Origin: Puccinellia tenuiflora
Lineage: Eukaryota; Streptophyta; Magnoliopsida; Poales; Poaceae
Direction of reading: 5' to 3'
Assembly (NCBI GenBank): GCA_012064385.1
Contig: QRDG01000527.1
Span: 1,594,667-1,658,666 of the forward strand
Length of the DNA: 64,000 bases
Made by a program: the position numbers and the translations under genes
Notes under the pieces: model-generated
Seen by the model: only the letters and a program-made list of their open reading frames with translations
Databases searched by the model: none
What the model was told of the DNA's origin: nothing
Shown here: piece after piece, positions 48,639 through 59,967 of the stretch
Layout of the letters: every line of letters starts with the position of its first letter
How positions within the stretch are numbered: position 1 is the first letter of the stretch

Positions 48639-50142
48639 ATGGCCGGCATCTCTCGCGCCGAATGTCTCGCTCGCCGGATGGCCAGCGCCGCCACCGCTCC
48701 TGCTGGCAACCCGCGCGGCCGCCTGCGCGGGAGCGCCGGAGCGCCGGTCGACCCCGAGCCCCGCGTCGAGCATCCAGAGGACGACAACGACGACCACGCT
48801 GAGGACGACCTCGGCGAAGAGGAAGCTTCCTTCCTGCACCCGTCGCGGGACCATGCTGCCTCCTCGCTGGGCCGCCCTGCGCCCAGCCCAGCAACTGCGC
48901 TTCTCATGGCGCAGGAGCTGCTGCAGTACTGCCCCACGCCAGAGGCCCAAGAAGCTTGGCTCAACTGCCTCTCCGAGCTCGTCGGCGCCGCTCGCGTCGC
49001 CGCTCCTGCACCGTCCCGTTCGCTGGTTCCCTCTGCGCTCGTGGGGGACGTGGCGCACAGCGCACCTCCTCGTCATCCCGCGCCCGCTCCAGCTCCACCG
49101 CAACCTGCTCCAGCGGGGGCTCCTCCTCACGACAACCGCGCTGCATCGCACGCGTCGTCGCCGCATGACTGCCAAATCGTGCAGCGAGCCCCCGAGGATG
49201 CACGCGTGAGCATCGAGCGCGGGCAGAACCGCCACAACCGCGCCGTCCAGGACGTCGCCACCGCGGGGCGCCACCTTCGCGCCACCCTCGCCAACGACGT
49301 GGTCACCTACGACACGACAGCCGCGTTCACTCGCAGCGTCCGTCGCGTCGTCTGGCGGTCAAGTTCAGGCCGGATCTCCCTCCGCGCTACGACGGCAAGA
49401 ACAACCCCTGGAGTTCCTGCAGCTCTACACTTTGGCCATCCAGGCCGCAGGGGGCGACGACAAAGTCATGGCGAACTGGTTCCCCATGGCCCTCAAGGAC
49501 TCCACGTCCTCGTGGCTCACGAACCTCCCCGCCGAGTCCATCAACACCTGGGAGGAGCTCTGCCGGTGCTTCGTCGCGAACTTCAAGGCACGTACTGAGC
49601 GCGGCCTCACGTACAACGACCTCCGTGCCGTACGCCAGAAGCCTGGCGAGACCCTCTGCAAGTACATCCAGCGCTTTAGCCAGGTGCGCAACAAGATCCC
49701 CAACGCCACCGACGCACAGGTCATTTCAGCCTTCGAGGCTAGAGTCACGGACGTGCGGATGCTCGAGAAGCTTGGCATCCACGACAACATCACCACCATT
49801 GTCAAGCTCTTTGACCTGGCGGACAAGTGCGCCAAGGATGAGGAGGGCCGCTTGTTCGTCAAGAACGAGCCAGGGGACCCTGCCGAGGGATCCAAGAAGA
49901 AGAAGTCCACCGAGAAGCGCAAGACCACTGCGGTCCTCGCGGCTGAGCCTGACGCCAAGCAGCCTCACGCTGCCACTCCAGCCGCGGGCCCCGAGAAGAA
50001 AGATGATCGCCCTTTCTGCGTCTACCACAACAGGCATTCCCACGCCACCGAGGACTGCTACGACCTCAAGAGGCTTCGCGAGGCTCGTGAGGCTAACGAG
50101 CGGCAGCGAGGTCACGGCGGCGGCCGCGGGGGGCGACGCTAG
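48639..50142 (+). pseudogene. Element D gag
   Basis: The frame opens at ATG 48639 and runs through a proline/alanine-rich N-terminal part. Two nearby indels (about 49350 and 49400) move it into the frame continued from 49432, which holds the retrotransposon gag core (NWFPMALKDSTSSWLTNLP, then RFSQVRNKIPNA). A lysine-rich linker and a C-terminal FCVYHNRHSHATEDCYDLKR, a zinc-knuckle-like Cys/His group, follow. A TAG at 50140-50142 closes the frame, which otherwise continues directly into the protease region. Gag would form the virus-like particle; this copy cannot make a complete one. Confidence 0.8.
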
Positions 50143-50976
50143 AACAACAACAACTACGACGACAACTACCAGCAGAACCCTCAAGCCAACACCGTCCAGC
50201 CCGCGAACGACAACCTCCCTGCCGAGACTCCTGAGGGCTACCAGGTGCCACGCGGGGCCGCTTGCATCCTTGGCGGGGCTCAGGCCCCCAGATCCAACCG
50301 TCACTTCAAGCAATTCGCTCGCGAGATCGCGGCAGCGCTTCCCGGGGTTGAGGCCTCCAGGCCTCTCTAGTGGTCCCAGTACCCCATCACTTTCGACTCC
50401 AGCGACCACCCCAAGTCCACTTCGACTGTTGGCACCATCCCGCTGGTCCGCACCCCCACCATCAACAACATCGCCGTCTCTAAGACGCTCATCAATGGGG
50501 GTGCAGGCCTCAACGTCATCTCTGTCGAGACTTTCGAGAAGCTGCAGGTGCCTTATGAGCGGCTCGTGCCCACCAGGCCCTTCTCGGGGGTGACAGAGGG
50601 CCTCACTACCCCTTTGGGGCAAGTGAGGCTCGCGGTCACTTTCGACACGCAAGCCAACTACCGCACCGAGCTGATCGACTTCGACATCGCGCACATCGGC
50701 CTGCCCTACAACGCCATCCTCGGCTACCCCGCCCTCGCCAAGTTCATGGTGGTGACCCACCACGCCTACAACCTCGTCAAGCTTCCTGGCTCGGGTGGCA
50801 CTATCGTCATCCGCAGCATGGTCTCAGACGCCCTGTACGCTGCGCAAGCGGCCTACAAGGCTACCGCGGTGGCGTCCCCCGCTGACGAGGATGAGGAACC
50901 CCTCCCGAGCCCCCCCCGCGAAGAAGAAGCAGCTGTTCTCTCAGGAGAAGGCCGCGACGAAGCAAGTGCCTCTTGA
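50143..50976 (+). pseudogene. Element D aspartic protease region
   Basis: Same frame as gag, with a second in-frame TAG at 50368-50370. The retropepsin active-site region reads TLINGGAGLNVIS, where the family has Asp at the position of Asn (codon aat, 50494-50496). LPYNAILGYPALAKF follows, the downstream conserved strand (ILG motif). The Asp-to-Asn change and the stops indicate an inactive protease. A C run near 50910 probably causes the shift into the RT frame. Confidence 0.78.
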
Positions 50977-51695
50977 GGCAAACGGCTCGGGGGCTAGCGT
51001 CACCATCGGCGCCAACTTGCCTCCCAAATAGGAAAGCGCGCTCGTCACCTTCCTCAGGGCAAACTCTGACATGTTCGCATGGACACCGTCAGATATGTCT
51101 GGAGTACCGAGGGAGGTGATCGAGCACCACTTAGCCGTGTGTCCAAACGCACGCCCCGTGAAGCAAAAGGCGCGGCGCCAGGCGCTAGAGAAGCAAAAGT
51201 TCATCGTCCAAGAAATAGAAAAGTTGAAGAAAGCCAGCATCATCAAAGAAGTTGTCCACCCCACTTGGCTCGCCAACGGTGTGGTCGTCCCCAAGCACAC
51301 CGGAGGAAGCCGCCTCTGCATCGACTTCACCGACCTCAACAAAGCTTGCCCCAAGGACCCCCTATCCCCTCCCGAGGATCGACCAGATCGTGGACTCCAC
51401 CGCCGGCTGCGAGCTGCTCTGGTTTCTGGATGCCTTCTCTGGTTATCACCAGATCAAGATGGCGAAGGAGGACGAGGAGAAGACAGCATTTCTCACCCCT
51501 TGTGGTGTGTTTTGCTATGTCTGCATGCCCTTCGGCCTGAAAAATGCCAGTGCCACCTTCCAGCGCCTCATGAGGATCGCCTTGGGGGCTCAAATGGGAA
51601 GGAATGCAGAGGCCTACGTCGACGACATCGTGGTCAAGACCCCCCAGAACGACACGCTCATCAAGGACAAGTCCCCCGAGAGGGTTGCTTGCTAG
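50977..51695 (+). pseudogene. Element D reverse transcriptase, truncated
   Basis: Starts in the frame with MFAWTPSDMSGVPREVIEHH, the usual linker before Gypsy RT, then WLANGVVVPKHTGGSRLCID and FTDLNKACPKD. A frameshift near 51358 moves to the frame of FLDAFSGYHQIKM, FCYVCMPFGLKNASATFQR and YVDD (51615-51626), the catalytic box. The chain ends at a TAG at 51693-51695. The RT thumb and the whole RNase H domain are absent. Confidence 0.85.
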
Positions 51696-52102
51696 GACAA
51701 GTCCTACTGCCTCCACGACGGAGACCTGTACCGTAAGCGCCCCAATGGGGTTGCGTTGCGGTGCGTCCCTGCCGAGGAAGGCCGCCAGCTCATCAACGAC
51801 ATCCATAGCGGAGAGTGCGGCCACCATTCGTCCTCACGCACCCTCGCAGGCAAGGTCTTCCGGAGTGGCTTCTACTGGCCTTCAGTGCTTCAAGATGCAG
51901 CCGAAATCGTCCAGTCCTACGACGCCTGCCAATTCCACGCCAAGCAAATTCACCAACCCGCGCAAGGACTCCAAACCATCCCGCTCTCCTGGCTGTTCGC
52001 GGTCTGGGGGCTGGACCTCCTGGGACCTTTCCCACGAGCGCTCGGGGGCTACCGCTACCTCTACGTCGCCATCGAAAGCATGTCAACTCCTAAGGAGCTC
52101 TG
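51696..52102 (+). pseudogene. Element D integrase remnant
   Basis: Joined directly to the RT by an internal deletion. The zinc-binding domain is recognisable (INDIHSGECGHHSSSRTL, then SGFYWPSVLQDA, then YDACQFHAKQ), but one of the two zinc-binding cysteines appears as Tyr. The catalytic core begins (VWGLDLLGPFPRALGGY, with the first Asp of DDE) and stops at 52102, so most of the core and the C-terminal domain are missing. Confidence 0.82.
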
Positions 52103-52726
52103 AACTCATGGACCAGCTCCCGTGCACGTCAACTCACCAAAGACCTTGGTGCCTGTTCTCCTCGCGAGACACACATGAAGGAACCTACGAGCACGCATGA
52201 GTTTATCTAGCTATGTATTGCTTGTGGGTATGCCTATCTGTCCAAGCGCGGGAAAGCAGGTTCAAAACAAGCCGCAGGCAACCTCGGGAGGAAAAATGCC
52301 TCATCAGGAAACCAACACCCTCTCCAAGGCAAAAATGCCTCGCGAAGCTAAGTTCAAACACTTGGTTAAATTTTCTTCCGCTGGTTTTTGTCCCTCGAGC
52401 CTCTTTTCTCTCTCCTACGCCTCATGGGCTGCTTGCGCGTCAAAGGGGGGCCCCAAGCATCGCGCTTCGAGGAGCTCTTACTTCTTGAGGCCTCACGCAC
52501 CCCCCGGCCTTGTGGAGCCCTGACTCTCATATACCGAAGCGGCGGTGTAGCGCTAAGAGAGGGTCCTAAGACGTAGAGCGAAAAAGACATGAGGGGAAAG
52601 ATAAAAGCCTCCCGAGGGACATTCACAAGCACATTCAAGTGAAACTTAAGCAAGTCTTTACAAAGCTTTACAAACAAAATGCTAACATAATGCGTGCCCC
52701 ATGCACGTCCAGCAGCAGGAAAAAGC
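52103..52726 (+). other. Element D, spacer after pol
   Basis: No coding evidence. Contains aaaaatgcctcgcgaag and cctcgagcctctttt-like words. It separates the pol remnant from the 3' end of the antisense gene. Confidence 0.5.
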
Positions 52727-54742
52727 TCAGGCAGCAGGGCCTCCTGAGGTGCCCACGTCGTCCGCAGGGGCCTCCTCCGCGGCGTCCTCCTCGCCATCGT
52801 CCTCGTCCTCCTCAACCTCGACTTGGTCGAACTTCTTGGCATACGCCTCGGCGGCCTTCCGCATCCTGTCGCTCACCGCCACGCGGCAGCTGACGTCGAC
52901 GGGCGCCGTCACGGCCTCGAGGTCCAGGGAAGGCTGAAGCCTCGCGAGGTTGGAGAAGATGCGGCAGGTGGCGAGGACGAGGAGATCGCGGCTCTCCTCC
53001 ACGACGCGCTCGTCGAAGCTCTTCGCGGTCTCTTCAAGCTTCGTGAGGAACTGCCCGAAGAAGAATGAGTACCCGGCCTCATCGTCGTTCCCCTCTGCGG
53101 CGAGGGGAGGGATCTCGATCACCAGGCGGGCCCCAACAGCACGCGCACGAGACACCAAGTCTTGGAGCATGTGCTGGCACTGGCGCGACATGATTCGGGC
53201 GGTCTGCGTGGTGCGCTGGGCCTCCTCCACGGCGTCTGCAGCCGGCCCCACCTGCTGGTGGAGCTCGCTCAGGTCTTTCTCCAGGGCGGCGGCTTTCCCT
53301 TCCGCGCGGGCTTGGGCCTCCCTGGCGCTCTGAAGGTGGGAGGCCATCTGCTTCTCCTCCTTCTCGAGCCCCTTATGCGGTTCTGGAGCTCGTTGCGCTT
53401 CGACTTGAAGCGATCCTCCTGCTTCGTGACCTTCTCGTCATAGCTCTTGGCGAGATCTTGGCGGATGAGCTTGACACTTTCATCGGCCTCCTCCTTGATC
53501 TTCTTCTCCTTCGCCGCGAGGCTGGCGTTGGCCTCCGCAAGGCGCTCCTTGTAGGTGTCCTCGCCCTGGGCCACCTGGTTCTCGCGAGCCCGCAGTTGCT
53601 CCTCGCGGACGACCTACTCGCTCTCGAGCTGCTGGACCTGCTCCTCGCGCCGGCGCAGTTCCTCCTCGCGGGGGGAGAGCTCTCCCTCGCGTCGTGTTAG
53701 CTCCGCCTCGCGCTGCGTCAGCTGCTTCTCGCGAGCGTCCAGCCTCTCGCGGAGCTCCTTCAAGCTGCCCTCCACAGTTTTGGAGTGCGTGATGAAGTTT
53801 TGCTCCAAGGCCGCAACCTCCTGTCGCTTGGAGGCAGTTTCCGCCTCGAGCGCCTCCCGTGCGGCGTCCAGCTGCTCCATGGTCTCTGCCGCCTCCCGCT
53901 TCACGCTGTCGCGGGTCTCTCTGGCGAAGCGCATGGCCTCTTGGCGTGCCGCCAGGGCCGCCGCATCCTGCCGGCGGCAGCTCTCCAGGCTCTCTCGGAG
54001 GAGGGCCCAGGCCTCGTCGAGTCTCGCCCGCTCCTCCGCCCTGGCGAGTTCCTCTTTGGCGTACTGCGCCTCCAGCTCGTTGAGCGTCCGCCACGCCTGG
54101 CTGAAGACGGCGCTGCAGCGAATCGCGTGGCGCCGCGGCTCCCACAGCGCCAAGGTCCCCGCACCGCTGCGGGGTGCAGAGGTCTCGATTCTTGGCGGGG
54201 TGCCCGAGGCACCCTGCCTCGGGCTCACAGCCATTTCTGGTGCGGCCTGGGGGCTCGTGTGGGCGCCTCCTTCGCCGCCCGCGTCAGGAGCCCTCTGGGG
54301 GCTAGGCGTCCTCTCGCCTCCGGCTCCAGCGTCCATGGGCTCCGGAGGCGCCTCTTCCTCCTGCTCCTCAGGGGCGTTTTCCGCCCCTTCCGTGGTGGCC
54401 ACGCCTGCCACGACCTCGGGCATGTCAGCCCCTCTTGTGGGAGCCTCCTCCTCCGGAGGCGGCTCCATGATGATCTCTTCGATCTCCTCCCCCTCGTCCG
54501 GCCTTGCCGAGGCTCGTGCGGCCTCAGCCGCCGCCTCCTCCTCCGTTACCTCCTGCAGTACAGGAGGAGTGGCGGCCCGAGCTGGCGACGGCGCCACCTC
54601 TTCAACCACCTCCTCCGCGCGGTGCTCACCTGTGGGAGGAGTAGCCACATGCTGCGGCTCGCCGGCCGTAGGCGTCGCCACGGTGGCACTGACGGTCTCC
54701 CCAAGCTTGCTGAGCCACCGCCTCTTCGGCGCCGCAAGGTTG

Positions 54743-54826
54743 CTGAGAAGCAAGACAAACAGAAGATCCGTCAAGAAGGTTTTCGAAAGAGAAATGCTAA
54801 AGGAAAGAAGAAGGACCAAGGCTTAC
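54743..54826 (-). other. Intron of the antisense gene in element D
   Basis: Minus-strand donor gtaagcc and acceptor cttctcag. Splicing restores the reading frame from the charged tail ending ADD into NLAAPKRRW. The 84-bp length is typical of plant introns. Confidence 0.7.
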
Positions 54827-55741
54827 TCGTCGGCCATCCTCCACACCCTTTTCTTCGCCATTGGCGGCTGGGGGCTGCTCGCTCTGGCCTCCTCTCGAGG
54901 CGCTCCTACCTCCTCTCGAGGAGCGCCCCTCGTGGCTGTGGCGTTCCTATCATGGACGGCCTTGGAGCGGGGCTCGTAGTGTCCTCCCTTGCTGCCGCTC
55001 TCCTCCTCCTCCTCCTCTGCGGTGCGTTGGGAGGGAGCTACGCGAAAGGCATCCTCGTCGCTGCTGGAGGAAAGCACCAGGAGGTCCTCTTCAGGCGGTA
55101 CGCTCCTTGGGGAGCCGGCGGAGCCTCCCGAGGGGTTAGCGCCTCTCGAGGCTTCGTCCTCGCCAGAGGGGTTAGCGCCTCTCGAGGCCTCGTCCTCGCC
55201 AGAGTCCTCAACCTCGTCCGGCTCCGGCGACTCGTCCATCTGCTCCAGCTCCGCCGCCCACGGGTTGCTGCGGGGCCCGCGGAGTCCCTCAGGCATGATG
55301 CCCCATTCGTCGAATCTGGGCAGGCCTCTGCGGTGCTCGCGCACGCTCTCGTCCACAAAGGTGAAGAGCGGCCGGGCATCGTCGACGGCTGGGGATGGGA
55401 TGGCCGCCGTGGCGAATAGAACCCCCATGATCTGGCCCAGCACCTCCGGGGAGAAGCTGTCTGTGCACAGGCGCATCCCATCCCCCCGGCCTGTGTACGC
55501 CCACATCGGCTCTGAATGCCACTGGAGGGGGGCGATGCGGCACCTCGTGAAGTCCTTCGCCACCATCTGGCCGGTGAGCCCGGACGCGCGGAGCCCCCGT
55601 ATGCACTCGTACACCGCTTCAAGCTTTGGGCCCTCGAAGCCGCCGCTCGCCCAACGCGCCCACTTCTTCGGGGGCGCCACGGGTATGTCCAGGAGGTGGT
55701 TCGACGTCTTGGTGTCGACGAAGAACCACCGCTGGCGGAAG

Positions 55742-56643
55742 TGTCGGGGGGCAACCCCCGAATAGGGGCAAGACGCCGATATAAGTGTTGACTCGGAGTT
55801 GACCGGATCACCGAAACCGACATAACTGTACCGGCTGACTCGGAGCTGGCCGGGTCATGGCTAAACCGACATATGGTTATGTCGGATCACGCAAGTTATA
55901 TGTCGGATCGTTCTTTGTTCTTCTTGTATGCAGGGGAGGTGAAACCGAGTTACAGGGGATTCGGCATGTCTGTGCCGAATAAGGAAGCTTACTCGGGCTA
56001 CGGTCAAGGCGCAGGTCTTGTCCCTACAATCACGGGTCAGGACGCAGAGCCACTTGCACGATGGGACGAGGCCACTTGACCAGGGTGACTGACCTCCATG
56101 CCGCTGACCGAAGCGGTACCAGGGAGCAGTGTCTCGGAGGAGACAGATGGGACGTGCCACGGCGCGGGTGACGGAAGCGGTCAGAGGACCGGGCGTGGCT
56201 ACAGTCCGGATTACGCCAGCACTGATGTCAGCCCTAACTTGTGCCCTGGGCTTCCCTTTATAAGGAGCACCAGGGGCTCCTCTTACGGGGACGCATACAC
56301 GCGCGCATGCACGCTCAAACACTTGCTCGTTTCCTTAGTAACTAGAAAGAGAGCCAGAGAGCAGCGCCGAGACTCGGTAGGAGCTTGGAACCTGCAGTTC
56401 GTTGCATATAGCTCAAGGAGCAGCTTGTAATACCGTGGTAATCCAGTTATATCGATCATATAGGCAGGAGTAGGGGTGTTATCTCCTCACGAGAGCCCCG
56501 AACCTGGGTAAAACGGTGTGTGTGTTCGAGTTGTGTTCTTCGTGTGCGTGTTAGTGTGCGCAAACCCTCCCCGGGTGCCTCCAGCGTCCATCGGCCCCAC
56601 AAATCAAGCCATTTATGGCATCTGCCGTGACACCACCACGACA
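55742..56643 (+). repeat. Element G 5' LTR
   Basis: Starts tgtcggggggcaacccccga. A TATA-like tataag lies at 56259-56264, followed by the conserved gagcaccaggggc. Ends accaccacgaca. Confidence 0.85.
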
Positions 56644-56663
56644 GTTGGCGCCCACCGTGGGGC
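56644..56663 (+). promoter_or_regulatory. Primer-binding site of element G
   Basis: gttggcgcccaccgtggggc directly after the 5' LTR is a common plant Gypsy-type primer site; tRNA not assigned. Confidence 0.65.
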
Positions 56664-56985
56664 TGGTAGCGGCGCTTGCAGGGCTAATTTCGGACGGGAC
56701 CTTCTTCATCGACTCCGGCGAGCACCACGCTTGGAGTTGCGGGCTTTCCGCTCGCCGGGCCGCTTCATCAAGTTCATCGTCATCGGCGCCAACATCGTCA
56801 ACGAGTTCCAGGGGCGGCACGGTCGGCTAGCCGTGCCTCTGGCTTGCCCGGCGGCTCTACATCAACACTGCCGCCGCGCTCTAAGCTTGTTGCTGTGAGC
56901 AGAGGCTAGCGCTGCCTCCACCAACGGACATCATCGGCAGATCCCGGAGGAGAAAAGTGACTCGGGGACTCAACTTCGACATCGT
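56664..56985 (+). other. Element G leader, possible gag start remnant
   Basis: GC-rich sequence with short frames only. No gag motif is recognised. Confidence 0.35.
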
Positions 56986-57385
56986 CCCCGGGTGTCAAAT
57001 CCGAGTCAAGACTTGGAAAATCCGAGTCAAGGGTGTCAAATCCGAGTCAAGACTTGGAAAATCCGAGTCAAGGGTGTCAAATCCGAGTCAAGACTTGGAA
57101 AATCCGAGTCAAGGGTGTCAAATCCGAGTCAAGACTTGGAAAATCCGAGTCAAGGGTGTCAAATCCGAGTCAAGACTTGGAAAATCCGAGTCAAGGGTGT
57201 CAAATCCGAGTCAAGACTTGGAAAATCCGAGTCAAGGTTGTGAAATCCGAGTTAAGTCTTGGAAATCCGAGTTAAGTCTTGGAAATCTGAGTCAAGGTTG
57301 GAAATCCGAGTTAAGTCCTGGAAAATCCGAGTTAAGTCTTGGAAATCCGAGTTAAGTCTTGGAAATCCGAGTTAAGCACTGGGAA
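56986..57385 (+). repeat. 41-bp minisatellite in element G
   Basis: The unit contains gtgtcaaatccgagtcaaga and cttggaaaatccgagtcaag. About six near-identical 41-bp copies (to about 57235) are followed by shorter, diverged units with gagttaagtcttggaaatcc. Because 41 is not a multiple of three and the unit has no stop in any plus frame, all three forward frames stay open. Confidence 0.95.
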
Positions 57386-57859
57386 TCCGACATATGATGT
57401 CAAATCCGACATACAGGTGGTCCGGGCCGACATATTAGTACTTATATCAGCAGCAACGTCTTCCCCGACTTCTCCAACAACTTTGCCTTGTAAGTATCGT
57501 TTATATGTCTGCATTACTTTTTTAGATAGTCTGAAATAGTGCTCGGGGACTCTCCCCTCTTCTCTGCTTTGCCTAGCTGTTTCCCCGGGACCAAGGTGTC
57601 TTGACCCGGGGACTGGACTGCCCGTCTGGTTTTGTTTTACCTCCTAGATAAGGAAAAGTGACTCGGGGACTCGGTTGAAACTGAGTCTGCATTTTCATTT
57701 ATAAAATTACGCTGCTAGACTTAAATATATCTGTTGAATAGAGTAGTTGCTCTGATTAAAATATCCATTTTATATGTGCTGGAGCTAACATTGAAAGGTA
57801 ATGTCGGTTTTACCAAAAGAATATTCATCACCAAGATTACGGTTTTATCGGTTGTCTCG

Positions 57860-58125
57860 GATTACCCAAAATATGTCATAACATTATCGGTATTCTCCAG
57901 ATCGCCGTTTATTTCGGTTGGCAGTTATATCTCGATATCACCTCATATCTCAAATCGCTGTCTATATCGGTTCGCCTAAATATCTCGGCATCAAGCTATA
58001 TCACCGAATCGCCGTTTATGTCGGCTTGTCAGATATCTCGGCATCAAGCCATATCTCCGAATCGTCGTTCATGTCGGCTAGCCAAAAATCACGGCATCAC
58101 CCATCCATATCACCAAGTATCATGG
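57860..58125 (+). repeat. Degenerate repeats of about 60 bp in element G
   Basis: Three to four units with the words atatctcggcatcaagc, tatatc.ccgaatcg and gtttatgtcggct. Diverged from each other. Confidence 0.7.
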
Positions 58126-58169
58126 TATCGACAAGCACGTTGGATCACCGCTTATCTCGGTTCGTCATG

Positions 58170-58260
58170 TGATGCCAGCAAAAACCTGGCTGTGATGCCA
58201 GCAAAAACCTGGCTGTGATGCCAGCAAAAACCTGGCTGTGATGCCAGCAAAAACCTGGTG
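58170..58260 (+). repeat. 23-bp minisatellite in element G
   Basis: Four copies of gatgccagcaaaaacctggc followed by tgt, identical except for the last. Confidence 0.93.
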
Positions 58261-58639
58261 GACCCCGCGTCCAAGAAACCGGTATAAAATATGCTCATGC
58301 AGGCACAACGTCAATCCAGCAAAGGCTGTTGACATCCGACATATGAAACATGTTCATGCAGGCAGAGTGTCAAATTGCCCAGCGTCGGCAGAGACATCTA
58401 TGTGTGGCCATGCCCATGCATTTAACGCATTTCCAGTACAAATTGTCCATCTCGCTGTTGATTCGGGTGAGCTCGGTCAACCGGATGTCACGTTTGGCCT
58501 GGAGGGCATGGCTAGACGACCGGCTTCTAATGAAGCCCATGCTGGCAAGACAATTCTTTCATGGGTACTTTTGTGTTGGATACTTATTTTTGTAAGTCTG
58601 CGCGCGACTCTGCGAGTCCCCCGCAGCCTCGGGGACTAG

Positions 58640-59967
58640 TGTCGGGGATGTAACCCCCGGTAACCCAAAGTTGTGTGGTGGTTGAGTCGGTAAAAGAGGT
58701 AAACAGGGAAGAGATAGTAAAGAAATACACAAAAGATAAAGGAGAGGCAGAAAATAGCAACCTGGGCCGACTTTGGTGCGTCCCAGCCCGACATACGCTT
58801 GACCCGGATGGGCGGAATGCAGTCTACTTCAGCTGGGCCGAGTCTCTCACACTTCAGCTGGACCGACATACCACACTCGGATGGGCTGAATGCCTCTCAC
58901 TCGGCTGGGCCGAGTCCCGCACCTCGGCTGGGCCGAGTCCCACATCCCGGTTGGGCCTCAATCCCCTCTGCCGGGATGCCCAGACCCGGGCAGGCCGTGC
59001 TCCCTCCGATCTCTGCTGGGCCGCGCTCCCTCCAATCTCGGCTGGGCCGAGTCCCGCACCTCGGCTGGGCCGAGTCCCACATCCCGGCTGGGCTGAATCA
59101 TGCTTCCAACCCGGGCAGGCCGAGCTCCCACTGATCCGGCTGAGCCAGGAATCCTTTACTCGAGTGGGTCGACCCCCACTAACCCCGGCTGGGCCGAATC
59201 ATGTTTCCAGATCCCGGATCCCGGGTGGGCCAAGGAGTAGGCACCGTATTCTGGACTCCTTCGACCGGATCTCCTCGGGCCGGGATTGCTGCTATCGAGA
59301 GCCAATGCCCAGACTCGGATCGTTGCTTTAGCTAGGATTGCTCCTTATTCATTCCCTGTACCTGTCCGCGATCGTCAAGAGACAAGGCCGACTTCAACAA
59401 GGATCGAGAGGAGTCAGAGGGCAAGTGCTGGAAGTCAAGACGAAGGACAGGCAGGACGTGCCAGGCCCATTCCAGTGATGCAAACACAGTATAAAGGACA
59501 GTACCGGCGTGACGCGTGCACAGTGCCGATTAGACCCCAGTAGTCATGTCGTCAATAGTGTACCCAGAATAGTGTTGTTTGTCTCTTTGTCCCCTGCTTG
59601 TCCCCTGGGCTCTCTATTTAAAGAGCACCAGGGGGAGGAGACGAGAAAAAGAGGCAGCAGCCTTCTTGATTCATTTTTCCCCAGCGCTCTCCGCTAGCTC
59701 CCTTCTCCGCAGGAGCTTGGTACTGCTTAGCTACACAGCTCAAGGAGCGATTCTGTAATACCGATTGATACACAAATATAGATCAGACAAGCAGGAGTAG
59801 GGGTTTTACCTCCTCACGAGGGCCCCGAACCTGGGTAAAATCGTGTGTGTGTGTTCGTCTTCTCGTGTGTACTTTTCAGCACATAATCCCTCCCCGAATC
59901 CTCTAGCGTCCAATCGGCCCCCAAACTCAAGCCTACCCCTAGGCATCTGTTGTTCCCCACCACGACA
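58640..59967 (+). repeat. Element G 3' LTR
   Basis: Starts tgtcggggatgtaacccccg. Contains many copies of cggctgggccgagtccc-type words (58850-59210) that are absent from the 5' LTR. A TATA-like tatttaaa lies at 59615-59622, followed by gagcaccaggggg. Confidence 0.83.
58845..59215 (+). repeat. cggctgggccgagtcc repeats in the element G 3' LTR
   Basis: Roughly ten irregularly spaced copies of gctgggccgagtcccgcac, gctgggccgagtcccacatc or close variants. Found only in the 3' LTR. Confidence 0.8.

Larger units (their letters stand above)
55742..59967 (+). mobile_element. Element G: non-autonomous LTR retrotransposon with unlike LTRs
   Basis: The target duplication ggaag is exact (55737-55741 and 59968-59972). 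The 5' LTR (55742-56643) and 3' LTR (58640-59967) both begin tgtcgggg and end caccacgaca, and share the ctcacgag.gccccgaacctg region, but differ in length (902 and 1328 bp) and over much of their 5' halves. A primer site follows the 5' LTR, and a purine-rich tract precedes the 3' LTR (ctcggggacta). The 2-kb interior has no pol; it is dominated by minisatellites. Plus orientation. Confidence 0.87.

Noticed and set aside
48537..49274. Minus-strand frame of 245 codons opposite gag of element D
   Set aside because: Explained by high GC content and codon bias of the gag frame; no domain recognised.
56986..57385. CRISPR-like repeat array
   Set aside because: Units are contiguous 41-bp tandem copies without unique spacers, in a plant retrotransposon.
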